64,000 nt of DNA from Zhengitettix transpicula. Taxonomy: Eukaryota; Arthropoda; Insecta; Orthoptera; Tetrigidae. The DNA is taken from positions 137,163,600-137,227,599 of the forward strand of contig CM073590.1 of NCBI GenBank assembly GCA_037074705.1, given 5' to 3'. The notes below the pieces were generated by a model that worked only from the letters and a program-made list of their open reading frames with translations, had not been told where the DNA came from and did not search any database. Positions 44,690 through 56,560 of this stretch are shown one piece after another; positions within the stretch are counted from its first letter, which is position 1, and every line of letters starts with the position of its first letter. A program made the translations under genes and the position numbers.

Positions 44690-47600
44690 CTAGTGAGGAA
44701 CAATTTCATAACCCAAGAACTCCTGTCAATTTACCAACAATAAATTTGCCCACATTTATAGGTCAATGCATAGTGTTTGTTAAAAATCGTGATATTTTTG
44801 ATCCTCTGATAATAAAAAACGCATCTCTTTACAAAACTTGCTTTCGTCGCTTCAAGTTAAAGCAAAACAATTGATACAGAATATATCAGTTACGAAGGAG
44901 AACTTTGAAGCAGCCTGGTAATTGCTATGCAATAGGTACTACAACAAACGTATTATTGCCATGAAGCATTTTCAAAATTTACTGCCCCTTCCAGTAAAGA
45001 ACAAAAATGAATCGCGTTCCACTCTGAGATCAATCATTAAATAGGTCAGAAGTAATTTAATGCAATGAAACTCAATGTACCATTTCACGAAATAATTTTG
45101 CAACAAATAATTTTGAATAGGCTACCTTAAATTTACAACAAAGAAAGACTTGGAAAACGAATATTTCTGGCAAAGAATTCTATACATGGGAAAATTTGTT
45201 AAAATTTCTTGAAAACCGGTGTAGAGCATTGGAATTATTAGATTCTAACTGCAAATCAAAACCAATTAATGTAAGCACGGAGAATCAAATCAATCAACAA
45301 ATTAAACTTGCTAGAAAAACACAATGTGCATTCCATTTACAATTGTCTAGTATTTCAACAAATGACTATCAAATATCAACGATAAACTTAAATTTGTAAG
45401 AGTGAACAATTTATGTTACAATTGCTCGGGACTTAATGATAGTTATCATAAGTGTTCTATGAAAATGTACAGAACTTGCAACAAGCGCCATGACACGTTC
45501 AGAACTTCACAATTTAGGTATAATAAGATCAAGAACAACCTCTGAGAAATACATATTGTTCAATTAAGCAGTATATACAAAAGCGGTAATATAAATACCA
45601 CAAAACTCAAAAACTTGAGTTTTGTCAGCTTACAAATGCAGTTTTGTTGCTCTAGGCTCTTCTTAGCACCTGACGAAAGGAACAAGGATCCCAGAACCGT
45701 TGTGTGGTATTTATATTACCGTTTTTGTCGGAATTGCTATCTTTCTTATTCATTATATTCAATCAGACATCTTTTTTTATTATTTTTAAAAATACAAGTA
45801 CTTCTTGCCACAGTTATAATTTACATTACTGAAAATTCAGGCAATAATATACAATGTCGCGCACTTTTGCACAGTGCTAGTCAATTTTATTACTGAAGAC
45901 TTGATACAAAGACTTCGAATAAAAAGAACAAAGCATTATAATCCTTTGAAGTAGAAACGCTAACAATATTTTCGGTGGATGTGACTATCAAGTCCAGAAT
46001 CAAACGCTGGAGTACATTGATAAAATGCTCGGTACTTCCACTTATTACATGAAACATTCCTTCAGTGAGGATTAAACGATTCAGCCTTTCACAAGACATT
46101 ATTTTGGCCGAAGGCAAATTCTATCTACCACAACGAATTGATTTACTTTTTGGTACGTAGGTATTTTATGACGTAATACGCGGAGGACGAATGACGAGAC
46201 AGGGACAATTTTTCAATAATGAATTTGGTAGAACGGACTGCAATGGTTAAAACATGATTCAAGTAAGTGTCCTAACTTAATAGTAAGGATCACAACAGAT
46301 CACCAGAATTTGGAAACAAGAAGTTGGTTACCCATTCAAGAATCTGAATTTGAACCTAATGTTAATAATTCTTCAACTATTTTCTAAACTTGTCAGAACA
46401 TTAAGATTCTACAATAACTGTAAAAAAAACTATTATGATGGAAAGAGTTACCTCTCCAATGAACGGCAAACTTCATTAATGAAATTTATTTGATATGTGC
46501 AACAAACTTATTATAATGGAGAGTACATGGGACTCCCAGGAAAAAGTTAATTGAAATAATTAAATGTATTTTTAGATAAAGTAAACTACTTGAGAGTTGG
46601 CGGTTGACTGCAAGAATCTAATCTTTCATACAAGGCCAAACATCATTTAATATTCCCGGCAAAGCACAATCTAACAAAATTGAGTATTGACACAGAAGAC
46701 AAAATACTTCTTCATGCAGGACCACAACAATTAATCTCCTCATTGAGAATTAAATATTGAATTCCCTCAATAAAAAGAACAGTGAAGACAATCCTTACAA
46801 GTGTTTAATTTGTTTCAAGTTAACAGCTGCTGCTAAAGAGCAATTAATGGGATCTCTACTTGCAGAAAGAGTGCAACATTCAGACACGTAGGAATTTATC
46901 TAGCAGGGACTATTAATGTGTGACAAGGAGCAACAAGAAGCAAAACAATTGTAAAGAATTATGTAGGTACATTTATTGGAATTACTACAAATTCTAACCA
47001 CCTAGAATTAGTATCTGATCTCAGTACAGAATCAATTATTGCAGCTATCAGACAATTCACTGAAAGAGGAGGAAAACCATCTGAAATATGGTCAGACAAT
47101 GATACTAATTTTGTTGGTGCAGCAAGAGAATTACAGGAAATTTGATAACTTCTACAACCAAATTCACATAAGGAAGAAATGCAATTCTATCTCACTACTG
47201 AGAGTGGAACTTCATTCTGGTACATGCTCCACATTTTGGCGGGCTATGGGAAACTGGTGTAAAGAGTGAAATATCACTTATGACCTGTCTTAGGTAAGAA
47301 CATTGTTACAATACTAGACCTACTTACTTTACTTTCAGAGATAGAGGCTTGCATGAATTCTAGGTCCATATGTATACTTTCTGACCATGCAAATCAATAT
47401 TCCTTTCTCTCTTTTGGTCATTTCCTCATTGGTGAACTTCTTACTAATATACCAGAAGTAGGTGGAGATACCTTCTACCAGACCATAAAGGTATCAGATG
47501 ATACAAAAATTTCTGCAATAAATTTGGCAGAATGGTTAACAGACTACCTTCAGTCTCTCCAACAACGAAATAAATGGAGCTCAACATCCGAAAAGCTTAA

Positions 47601-47765
47601 GTGTGGTGATCTTGTGATTCTTTAATCACCACTTTCATAGAAATTAGGTGTTGTGTTGGCTTTACATTCAGGAAGAGACAATGTGGTTATGACAGTGACT
47701 GTAAAAAATGTAAATTGACAACTTAAAAGACCTATAACAAAATTATGTTAATTAGCCATTTCATA
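44690..47765 (+). pseudogene. BEL/Pao gag-pol remnants (gag, protease, integrase; RT lost)
   Basis: In order: gag-like LPTINLPTFIG and KNRDIFDPLIIKNASL with NISVTKENFEAAW (about 44735-44925); protease region RALLHSASQ (about 45870; the usual catalytic DSASQ Asp reads His) and FYLPQRIDLLFG (about 46120); integrase zinc-binding piece AKHHLIFPAKHNLTKLSI (about 46640); integrase core SNHLELVSDLSTESI and IWSDNDTNFVGAARELQEI (about 46995-47145); FGGLWETGVKS (about 47230); C-terminal GDTFYQTI, KCGDLVIL and KRPITKLC (to about 47750). RT/RNase H is absent between about 46330 and 46560. Stops in every segment: inactive. Confidence 0.88.
45575..45776. repeat. Fold-back element within BEL/Pao (second)
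   Basis: Arms GGTAATATAAATACCACA and TTGTGTGGTATTTATATTAC, plus an outer TTTTTGTCGGAATTGCTATC arm only on the right. Contains CTGACGA at 45670-45676 and a GGAAC..GGATCCCA stem, with the GAAA of the hammerhead-like core mutated to GAAC. Confidence 0.75.
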
Positions 47766-47799
47766 AAGCACTATGTTTTTGGTGGGTGATTTGTCACAT

Positions 47800-47955
47800 T
47801 GTTGAGAGGGTCTCATTGTTGACAGCTGGTACGTTTTGGGAGACTCACTCTGCGCTTAGCTGCTTCTGAGTGAAGATGTGTTATTATACAGTCCATTAAA
47901 ATTACCAAGAGTTACTTATTAGGAGAGTTACACAATTGAATAAACTACCCCAACA
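47800..47955 (+). repeat. BEL/Pao 3' LTR
   Basis: 156 bp, TGTTGAGAGGGTCTCATTG start, CCCCAACA end, followed by the GTATT target duplicate. Confidence 0.85.
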
Positions 47956-47960
47956 GTATT

Positions 47961-49640
47961 CATTATCAGTATGAGAACTGATCCTTGCAGGATGCCGCAT
48001 TAAACTCTCTCTAAGCGTAACGTTTTTTACCATATTAAAATCCTGAAACTGGATTTTAGTACATTGTATTCTAGTTTTTAGGAGTGATACCAATGATTTC
48101 TAGTTTAGAAAGCTGAAGATCATGCTTGACACTGTCAAAGGCTTTTGATAGATCTAGAAAGATGTCAGCCACCTGCTCAACCAGAATCAATTTTCCACAA
48201 AATAGTGTGGATGAAGTCTGCACTTATTGTGCTCAGATTTTTCCTGATTTGCTGATCTGAGAGGTTTTATATATTTGACAGTGTTCTAGTTTTCTGTACA
48301 GTATGACTTATTCAAATATTTTGCTAATTGTGATTGTAAATGATATTGGACAGTAATTTCCTATATATTTTTGTAAACAGGCTTTATAATGTTTATTTTT
48401 AATTTGTTGGGGTATATGCGAGATCTTAATGATTGGTTTATTCAGCGAGTTAAGGGTTGTAGTAGTAACCATTGGTAATGTTTTATAACATAGGGAGATA
48501 AATCGTCCCAACCAGTTGACTTTTTGATATTAAGGTCACTAATCAATTTACAGATTTCATCTAGAGTGACTTCCTTGAAGACGAGGTTACCTACTTCCCT
48601 TCTTTGTTCAATTTGTGCTGTTTCATAGTTGGTCTGTGACAGGGGAGGATTAGAGTAATATTTATTAAACTCTGTAGCAACCAAGTGTGGGTGTTGTTAT
48701 ATTACCTTGCACATTTAACTGGTTTTTTTCTATCTTAGTTTCCTGACACAATTTATAATTTTCCACATATTTTTAGATATGGTATCAGATTATGTTAATA
48801 TTTAATTTATATTATTTATTTTTTGTTCTATCAAAGCTTGCCTAAACATATTTCTTTTACACTAGTAATTTAAGAAATATGTGTTGTCCTTAGTATTCAT
48901 GAACAGATCAAGGAAATCTTGCATTTCATTCCTAATCTTATTAACTACATCTGGAAGGTGTAATCTACCATGCTTTGATTGACCATGTATACTAGTTTTA
49001 GAGGGCTGTGCATGTCAAGATACTATAAAGTGTAGAAAAGAACTTGTCCCACTTAAGATGTATGTCTTGTGCTTCATATACCTTATACCAACATTCAAGA
49101 AAGATGCTGGCTGATAGTAGTTCTAACCTTTTCTCTGTAAATAACCTATACACCTTGGTAATTAATGAAATTTCTCCCATTACTGTGGCATCTACTGTTA
49201 AGTACTGGCCTAGTTGTTCTGATAGGTTCATGTTAAGGTTTCCAGCAGTTATGTGATAATCTTTTGGCAAATTTACCATTATGTGATCAATGCATGCTTT
49301 GAAGCAGTCAGTTATGTGTGAAAGTGAAGTTATTGGATCTAAAAAACTGTGGCAGTTAATGCAATCCTTTAGGAAACTATGCCTGGGATCAGTGTTGCAG
49401 CTATCAACATTGATGTCCCCTCTTATTATTATGTTTGATCCACTTTTTTCGAGAAGCTTACCTAGAGACTTCATTAATTTTTCTAAGTTACAATTGGGAG
49501 AGTAATAAACTCCAACAACACTGATGTTCAAGTCATTAACTATGAGTTTCATTCTTGCTGCTTCTTAGTCCATTTCAATACTACTTTTTGCAATCCATTC
49601 ATTCATTTCACATTCTATATCATTCCTTCAGTAAACTGCA
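47961..49640 (-). pseudogene. LINE with APE endonuclease and RT, 5' portion
   Basis: Minus strand. An endonuclease frame from 49552 to 48998 includes VVGVYYSPNCNLEKLMKSL, IIRGDINVDSCN and the DHIM region. A later frame (48684-48442) has NIKKSTGWDDLSPYVIK, then CPISFTITISKIFE, DIFLDLSKAFDSVKHDL (RT motif A) and GILQGSVL (motif B) at about 47990. It stops exactly at the BEL/Pao target duplication, so the retrotransposon inserted into the RT domain. Frameshifted and dead. Confidence 0.85.
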
Positions 49641-50307
49641 ATTCTATAAGATTTACAATAATACGAGGATATGAATCAGTAATCCTATCAAATAATCTCT
49701 GAGAAACACTGTTCATCACATTATACATAGTTTGGTTTATGGAAACAGTCTCCAATATATGAGGAAAACAAGGATTGAACAGTTAAGCATTGGTAAAAAG
49801 TCATGTGGTACGATGAATTATATTTTCAGAAGCATGCAGATAACAGAATGAGAATCTGATGGAAACAGCACAAAAAAAAAACACATACAAGCTGGTGTGG
49901 GAATGTTTTCGGGCCCTTTAATTCACGAGGATTAGCATCTGAATAGCTCAACATACATATTATTGCTGATCATACCATGTTGGTTGTGTATCCCAATGGA
50001 GATGGATACTTCCAAAAAGATAATATGCCATGATACACTACTGGAATTGACCAGGAGTAGGTTCTGGAACATGACTTTACCACGGTATCAAATTCCTTAC
50101 TTCACCGTTAAACATCTTGAGGAGTCAACGAGAAGAAGGATTGCCACAGTATTGAAGATAGAAGTGTCCCAATGAAGTACTGATGGAATGGCCACAATAT
50201 ATGGCCAGTTGGTGTGTGCATGCAGTCTGCTGGCACAAACTGCACATTATATCCTGAAGGGTGGGCCAGAACATCCACTTATTTGAATAATTTCATAAAT
50301 GAAAAAT
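49641..50307. other. Unassigned, possibly transposase-derived
   Basis: Short frames around 49780-50175 contain pieces that weakly resemble a mariner/Tc1-like C-terminal region, but no catalytic motif can be defended. No gene called. Confidence 0.25.
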
Positions 50308-50525
50308 TTATATCTGATTGAAAATTAATAATGAGAAAGATAGCCAAGTACAGACAAAACAAATGATAATATAAATGCCACACAATGTTTCTGGAAGCTT
50401 CAATTGCTCAAGTCAGTCCTTAGGTGCTTGTGTTCGTACTTCACCTGAAGGCTTGCAGAAACATTGTGGTGTATTTATACTATCACTTCTTTTGTCTGTA
50501 ATTGTCTATTTTTCTTATTATGAAT
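50308..50525. repeat. Fold-back element (family of 3738-4005)
   Basis: TTGAAAATTAATAATGAGAA..GATAGCCAAGTACAGACAAAA left arm and TTTTGTCTGTAATTGTCTAT right arm. Inner ATATAAATGCCACACAATGT / ACATTGTGGTGTATTTATA. Confidence 0.8.
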
Positions 50526-50599
50526 AATTTCCTGTCTGAATTAGCAACTCTGGCCATTAAATTACAGCTATGCAATCAAATCTCTCTCCTGTTATAAGT

Positions 50600-50830
50600 A
50601 GGAGAAATAGGAGGATTACGCTTTACATGAATTCATATGCTCAGGCGAAGATTTGCGCACATAGAAAAGCATATGTTCAAAGCAGAGAGAAGGATGGAAG
50701 AAGAAGGAAACACTGAAAATATTTGACCCAGGCAGGATTTGAGCCCACGTATTCTGCTCAGTACACAGACGCCTTAACCACCTTGGCCACTGGGTCAAGT
50801 TCCTGACCAGGCAAATATAGACAGTCTTAT
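50600..50830 (-). mobile_element. tRNA-derived SINE, copy 2
   Basis: Minus strand: A box TGGCCAAGGTGGTTAAGGC (complement 50771-50789) and B box GGGCTCAAATCCTGCC (complement about 50731-50746). The downstream body and the flanking GAATGGATAGAGTAGAGGGA are shared with copy 1 at 36880-37085. Confidence 0.85.
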
Positions 50831-50929
50831 TGTGGAAAATTAGTTGTTTTAGTGGAGGAATGGATAGAGTAGAGGGAATGAAGTATTAGGAGCTTCCATT
50901 AAGGAATAAATACAATAATACATATTCAG

Positions 50930-51065
50930 TTCGCCTAGAAGATGGCGGCAGTGCATTTGTCCGTCGAAACGTCGCGTTTCAATCACATTGTTACCCAGGT
51001 GGAAACCCGAGAAGTTTTTATTCAACAAATACACCGGGAAAGCCTTCGTTCTTTGATATTTTAAT
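50930..51065. repeat. GACGTTTCGACG-family repeat fragment
   Basis: CCGTCGAAACGTCGCGTTTC followed by GGTGGAAACCCGAGAAGTTT and CACCGGGAAAGCCTTCG. The same order of words occurs in the arms at 60611-60935 and around 9290-9395. Confidence 0.65.
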
Positions 51066-52190
51066 TTACTGTTCATAAGTGTATAAAATTATTTATCATA
51101 TGAAAAAAAATTGTTAAAAGTTTTTATTCATAAACATACTTTTGTCAAGTATTATAAGCTATTCTTATTTACATTATAATGTATGTAACATAAAAAAAAC
51201 TTTTATAGCAGCTTCAAAAGCTGGCCAAGACAAGATTTGGGAGAAATGGATAGTGTTTCTGAAAGAAATGCAGTTCAACATTTGTTAAATCATTTTTATG
51301 TACACAGTATTTGGTATCTAGCAAAGATAACAAAGTGGCTTCAGGCACACAACAATAATTTGCTTAAAAATTATAGAAAAACATTAAAAATAAAAACACA
51401 GAAACTTATCACATTTTAGATATATTTCTTGATTACCCTGAGGCACAGTTCAGAAAGGCACGAAATAAAGTAATAAGAATATTTTATATCAACCATGATA
51501 ACATAATTGCAGGTGTCCGTATAATTGTAAACAGAGTACAGATCTGCAACAAAAAGGACAACAAATAAGATATCAAATGAATTGTGATAGGTGGGGTTCT
51601 GAATTTTAATCTTCATTCTGTGTGCACACTTAGAATTTTTAATCATCTGACAAAAGCAACAAAGATTTCAGAAAAACGGTACTAATCACATAATTTTTGT
51701 TTACTTAATTTTTTGGTTACTTCATTATGTAATCCATCTTAGAGCTGTTGTTAACATGAAATTTAGTAGGTATGTAATAATGTGATTAAAAACAAACTTT
51801 TAATTGAAAGAAGTTTAATTTCTCATTTCAGGACTAAACATAATTAATACTTTAAACTTCATCAAAAGCAAAGAAATAAATAAAATAACCGTAAACTATA
51901 TTGCTACAATTGTTTATTTTCATATATTTAATAGAGAATACGTGTAATTAAACTGATAAAATACGAATTGATTCAATTATCGGCAGTTACTCGAAACTCT
52001 AATGACGTCCAATAGAATTAAAAGATGACAGATATAAAAATATAAACAAAAACATACTGTTTTATAGTTTTTGGATTAATTACGGTTAAATTAAGTCATT
52101 AAATCGAGTACCGGTAGTTAATAAAAATGGATGAGCACCTGAAAAAATATATTTTCTATATTATCAAGTAATATTATTCACCGTTTAATA
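51066..52190. other. Intergenic AT-rich DNA
   Basis: No conserved coding or element boundary recognised. A 60-codon frame at 51237-51419 is unassigned. TTTATT near 51911 could serve as the poly(A) signal of the minus-strand gene at 52193-52366. Confidence 0.35.
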
Positions 52191-52192
52191 GA

Positions 52193-52366
52193 TTATAAAC
52201 GTTCCATAGTGCTTCTCCGTCTTGCATAGCACCCCAGACATGCACAGATGCCAACAATTCCGATGACGAGACCAATAATCAACGCTAACGCATCTCCAAA
52301 ATCAAAGTCACTTGATGCATACGCACAGTGACAAAATAATAAGAAAGTGAACAGTTGACAAATCAT
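52193..52366 (-). CDS. 57-residue signal-peptide/transmembrane protein, Cys-rich
   Basis: ATG at 52366 on the minus strand, stop TAA at 52193-52195, preceded by an in-frame TAG two codons upstream, which fixes the start. Order: hydrophobic signal (MICQLFTFLLFCHCAYA), short acidic linker SSDFDFGD, a membrane span ALALIIGLVIGIVGICACLG, then CYARRRSTMERL as a short basic tail, so a type I orientation is likely. Cys residues cluster in the span end (CACLGC) and may be palmitoylated. No repeat sequence in it. It resembles small insect Cys-rich single-pass proteins in layout, but I do not assign a family. A TATA-like GGTATATTTAG lies only about 25 bases upstream of the ATG, or the preceding TTTGATTTCTAG could be an intron acceptor. 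Function unknown. Confidence 0.7.
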   Translation of the reverse strand: MICQLFTFLLFCHCAYASSDFDFGDALALIIGLVIGIVGICACLGCYARRRSTMERL

Positions 52367-53159
52367 CGTGAACTATCAGAAACTAAATATACCCTAGAAA
52401 TCAAATACAAACACTCCATGTACAAAGATCTTATGACAAGATGCGATATTAGCTTTTTAATCATATGACACAACCAACGTTTCAGAATCTTTGCCCTCAA
52501 AGCTTTAATTTAAGTTCGATTACATTTTCAAATGCTACTTTTGACATGTTGTATATGTGCGGTATAGCAATGAAACAAAATCTTAGGGAGTAGCAATATA
52601 TTTTGTTCGTTTTAATTTGTGCTCAAATAATTTCCGAAAGTTATATTTTCGAAAATGTCCCACAGCTTATTAATACTATAAATTCTTGGGCTTACTATTA
52701 GAATTAAGAGATCCGTTTGCATTGTAATTATGCAGCATTTCTGATTTAATGCATTCAAATATCATTGATGGATTTTTTTTGTACTATACTCTCATGATTC
52801 TTATTTCTCGAAGGCAATCCCAAATAACCCACAATGATATATCTTCAATAGAGAGACGCTGTAGAGTATAAACAACTTGAGTTACGAATAGTCAAACATA
52901 AACACTCATAATTTTAGGTTACGCGACATATTAAAATAACCTTAAGGGTTAATGTTTTTAATCTAAATGAATGTTTTTGTTATATTTTACTGTACGTCCC
53001 TCTTTATCGATCTCGAGCAACGTATATGGAGCACATATATTTAATATAGGCCTATTTTCCTTGATAGGGTATTAAGGGAACGTTTTGTTTTCCTTATGTA
53101 GGAGGAATTACAATTACTCTTTCCTTCTTTAATAAAAACCACAAAAACCATTTTGTCAA
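52367..53159. other. Upstream region of the small membrane-protein gene
   Basis: AT-rich, no repeat family or gene recognised. It would contain the promoter of the minus-strand gene. Confidence 0.35.
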
Positions 53160-53330
53160 CTTACTGTGCAGTTATGCTGCTCAAGGCTCTTGTGTTTTTT
53201 AACTTTCTAAGCTCCTGAAGAAAGGGACAAGGTTTCCAGAAACGTTGTGTGGTATTTATATCATAATTTTTTGCCTGTATTTGGCTATTTTTCCTATTAT
53301 TAATTTTCAGAACACGTAAATTTTCTGATT
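53160..53330. repeat. Fold-back family element with best hammerhead-like core
   Basis: Right half well preserved: CTGAAGA (53215-53221), GGGA..TTTCC stem region, GAAAC (53239-53243), then GTTGTGTGGTATTTATATCA and the GTATTTGGCTAT outer arm. Confidence 0.7.
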
Positions 53331-53882
53331 TGAAATCATTTAATCTCTAAGTAGTAGGGTGGGTGTACAGCATCCCAGCGTACTTCTAAGCCGTGCAAAA
53401 CAAATTACTATTCTCGTAAACCTAGGACCCTGTGTACCTTTCACTCGTATTTTCACCTACCTTCTAGGAAAAATAAATCTGAGATACCGTTAGCCGTTAC
53501 TGACGTAGCAAACTGATTACGTTTGATGACTTTTTGCATCTACATGCGAGTACTTATATGCTAATATAATGCAAGCGACTTTTACATCGGATAGGATAGC
53601 AAACATATTGGAATAAAAATAGCTTCCTCTGCAGTATGTTTGGGCTGGAAAAGTAAAGCCACGTCCAGACTACATGAGTCAGTGAACATGCCCTAGATAA
53701 ACCATAGTTGCTCGCCATGGCTTTTTCGACTCCTGTACGTTGTTGTGTGGACGCAGACCGAGCCGAGCCTATCAAACATCTTTGACTTGTATCAAAGAGC
53801 ATAGTATAAACCATATCAATCTTCGAACGATATTATTTCAGTTCATGAGCAAACTTTCAGCCACTTTTAGACCATTCTAAAA

Positions 53883-53923
<41 letters not shown>
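53331..53923. other. Unassigned DNA ending in a TA microsatellite
   Basis: No gene recognised. (TA)n at 53888-53923 marks the start of the LTR cluster. Confidence 0.4.
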
Positions 53924-53926
<3 letters not shown>

Positions 53927-53985
53927 AATAAATACAAATGAAAGAAAGCTAAAATGATAGTTAGCCTCACGTTGAGGTGCCAATT
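53924..53985 (-). repeat. PBS-like motif plus LTR tip beside LTR M
   Basis: Minus strand after LTR M: TGGCACCTCAACGTGAGGC, about 25 bases, then a TTTGTATTTATTACA LTR-tip-like end before the TA run. Confidence 0.6.
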
Positions 53986-55021
53986 TGTGATACTTGCTAA
54001 TGAATTAAAGGTTAAATCACCAAGTTAATGCATCAATTTAAATTTAAATTTTAAAATGAGGATGATTTAATAATCAATATTTTTAATATAATAAACAAAC
54101 AAAATTAATTTTATTAATGCACCAATATTTAAATTTACAAAAGTTATCAAAGAAAATTTTACAACAGTTATCAAAATTAACTTTCAATTTTATATTATTA
54201 ATTAATATTTTAAATCAAAAATTACTCCTTCTCAGGGACTTTACTGGGCCTTTAATAAAGAAAATATTAGTTAACAATTAAATTATTATGAAGCTATTAT
54301 GGGCCTACTTCATCAATGTATTATATTTACAATGCAAACAAAACACACAAAATGTTAACTTTAAATTCTAAACGACACTCGAAATCTGAAATCTGACGAT
54401 AATGACCTTTAATTAATGGTTTACAAATATGAATTCAGTGAAATTGTAACTTACAGCTTCTGGTAATCAGGGCAATTTGGCTCGTTCATTCACTTACACA
54501 CACGTTACACTTTATAGCAGGCCATTTTTCACACTGACTAATTAATACTTTTTAGTTTACCAAATGTTGGTTCTCTGTTATGAAAATGTTGTTCACTCGT
54601 TCTGACGATTATTAGACGCTGGATGAAATTACTTGCTATCCAAAATTAGAAACAATGGTCTAATTTGAGAATAGAATAAATTAGACTTCTGCACTCAAAA
54701 TGTTTATCGATGAATATTTTTATATCTATTTTGGAACTTATAACAAAACTGTTCTAACTGATCTCGCTGTTCTACTACCGGTATCTGGACTCTTTACGAA
54801 TATTTTATTCTTCGTCCGTCCACAGCAATCTTTCTATGACAACCGCTCTCTCCTATATTTCTACGAAGACTAACTCTGCTATATCTCAACGACGACTGTC
54901 TACACAACGCCTCTAGCAAAACCAACAGCCTACTATACCCCAAACATGTGACATTATTGGCCATTCTTGTGTTTCTGCCGCTAACAATTCGAGTCCAAAT
55001 TTTTGTTTATTAATTACCACA
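53986..55021 (-). mobile_element. LTR M (1036 bp)
   Basis: Minus strand start TGTGGTAATTAATAAAC, end TTAGCAAGTATCACA. Family word (complement GACTTTACTGGGCC) near 54238 and an ATCTGACGATAATGACC block near 54392. First unit of the right-hand cluster. Confidence 0.75.
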
Positions 55022-55029
55022 ATATATAT

Positions 55030-55538
55030 TGTAATGAATGATTTTATAAATGAAAATATATAAATTTTACAAATTTCTCTTTCTCTTCAGATTTAATTTT
55101 CGCGTGGGGAGATAGTGGCAAAACCTTTGTGGCAATATAACGAAAACATTCAAGTAAGGAACGGTTTTTTAATTATGGGGTTAATTTATCTCGTTATCCA
55201 AGCCTTGCAGACTCCTCACTGGTCCACTTCCTTAAGTAAAAAACAAAAAAAACATTTTGCTCTTCTTTTAACAATTATTCACTACACTTTTCTCTTAATC
55301 ACTTCACATTTTATATTTGAGTTGACGTCCGCTTTATACGGACAGTTAGCAGCTATTCCTCTCTCCTGGTCTGCCAAACAGATGTGTGAGTGACCGTTGT
55401 AAATTTTCTTTATAAAAGGCCGGCCGCTGTCACTCACACCCCAGTAACCTCCTGTGGTCTCGTGCGTCCAAGACGTTACAAATTCTTAACGAATTATATT
55501 TAGTTTAGAATATTTGAGGAACTTAATGTTTCATTACA
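55030..55538 (+). mobile_element. LTR N, short subtype (509 bp)
   Basis: TGTAATGAATG start, TTTCATTACA end, with TA on both sides. Contains TTTATAAAAGGCCGG (TATA box, about 55410) followed by TCACTCACACC (initiator-like). The family CCCAGT..GACCCTGAG word is absent apart from CCCCAGTAACC. A 92-codon hydrophobic open frame at 55115-55393 lies upstream of the TATA box; I see no family in it. Confidence 0.65.
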
Positions 55539-55552
55539 ATATATATATATAT

Positions 55553-56545
55553 TGTAATGTCAATTAATTAGGAAATTAATTGTTTGTATTAGAAATTAAA
55601 TTGTTAGCGGTATTTTGAGCGACAATAGCGCTGAGCTCTGTTGCTTTGAGAAAATGCCGAAATGGAAATGCGCGCTCAAACTCGAGAGGCACTAGGATAG
55701 TTAGTTGGTGCCGAAAGATTGCGAAGTACGGAACAAGTAATAAAACTTGAGAGTTGGTGCCGAAAGATTGATGTGAACGGATGAAGTTTGGAGTCAGCAT
55801 CCAGAAAGGACAGCAAGTGGTCGTGTCAGAAACATAGTCAAGACGATCTAAAGTATTTAAAAGTAAAGTTAGTTTCGGTCAGCAGCAAGGAGCGGAATAG
55901 CAGAGTCTAAATTTAGGACCAGCCTCGAGAGAATAAACATTTAAAACAAATCTTCACTGAGCTACGTTGCAGTTTAAATCCAAATCAGTAAAATACTAAT
56001 AAATTAGCAACTCGTAAGATTCCTGTAAGACAAGCAGACATCAGATAACTAATAATTAGGAGAATCATCCGAGTTCTTGGGAGCCAAGAAATTTCATTTC
56101 GATTCAAATAGTGTAGAATCTGTGAGTCGACATTTAGAATCAGTGTAAAATTTTGTAATAGTGTACTTCTGAAGCTACAGAGAATGCTGACACCAGCCGA
56201 ACAGTATGTAAGTAACAAAAACCAAATCTATGATAATATTGTAAACGCAGATTTAGTTCGTTCGTTAGCTTTCTTCTAGTTTTCTTTCATTGATCGACTT
56301 CTTGTTTTAATTTTAATATTTAATATTTTGAATTGTTAATTAGTCAAATTATCGTGTCCTAATCATCAAACCCAGTAAAGACCCTGAGATATTAAAATTT
56401 TAATTGTAATTGTTTTGATTCTTGAAGCCACAATTTGATAATAAATTATATTTTATTTGTACATTCTTGTTTCATCATTCATTTAATTAACGCCTAACCA
56501 TTTGATTAATATTTCATTTAATTAAAGAATTAGTTGATTATTACA
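55553..56545 (+). mobile_element. Solo LTR E (993 bp)
   Basis: TGTAATGTCAATTAATTAGG start, GTTGATTATTACA end. It has GCGACAATAGCGCTGAGCTC, GCGCGC, GTAAGTAACAAAA (about 56210) and CAAACCCAGTAAAGACCCTG (about 56367). Next LTR begins 16 bp later. Confidence 0.8.
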
Positions 56546-56560
56546 TATATATATATATAA

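Larger units (their letters stand above)
43791..47955 (+). mobile_element. BEL/Pao LTR retrotransposon, degenerate, with 5-bp TSD
   Basis: 5' LTR 43791-43949 and 3' LTR 47800-47955 both start TGTT and end CA. They share TGTGTTATT.TACAGT.CATT and AGGAGAGTTACACAATTGAA. GTATT occurs immediately outside both ends (43786-43790, 47956-47960), a perfect 5-bp target duplication. Right after the 5' LTR comes TTTTGGTCACTCCGGGC, in PBS position. At 4.17 kb it is shorter than a full BEL element because RT/RNase H is missing. Two fold-back elements are inserted in it. Confidence 0.92.

Noticed and set aside
55115..55393. Hydrophobic 92-codon frame as a membrane protein gene
   Set aside because: It sits in the upstream half of LTR N before a TATA box, and no homologous frame is seen in other LTRs; kept only as part of the LTR.
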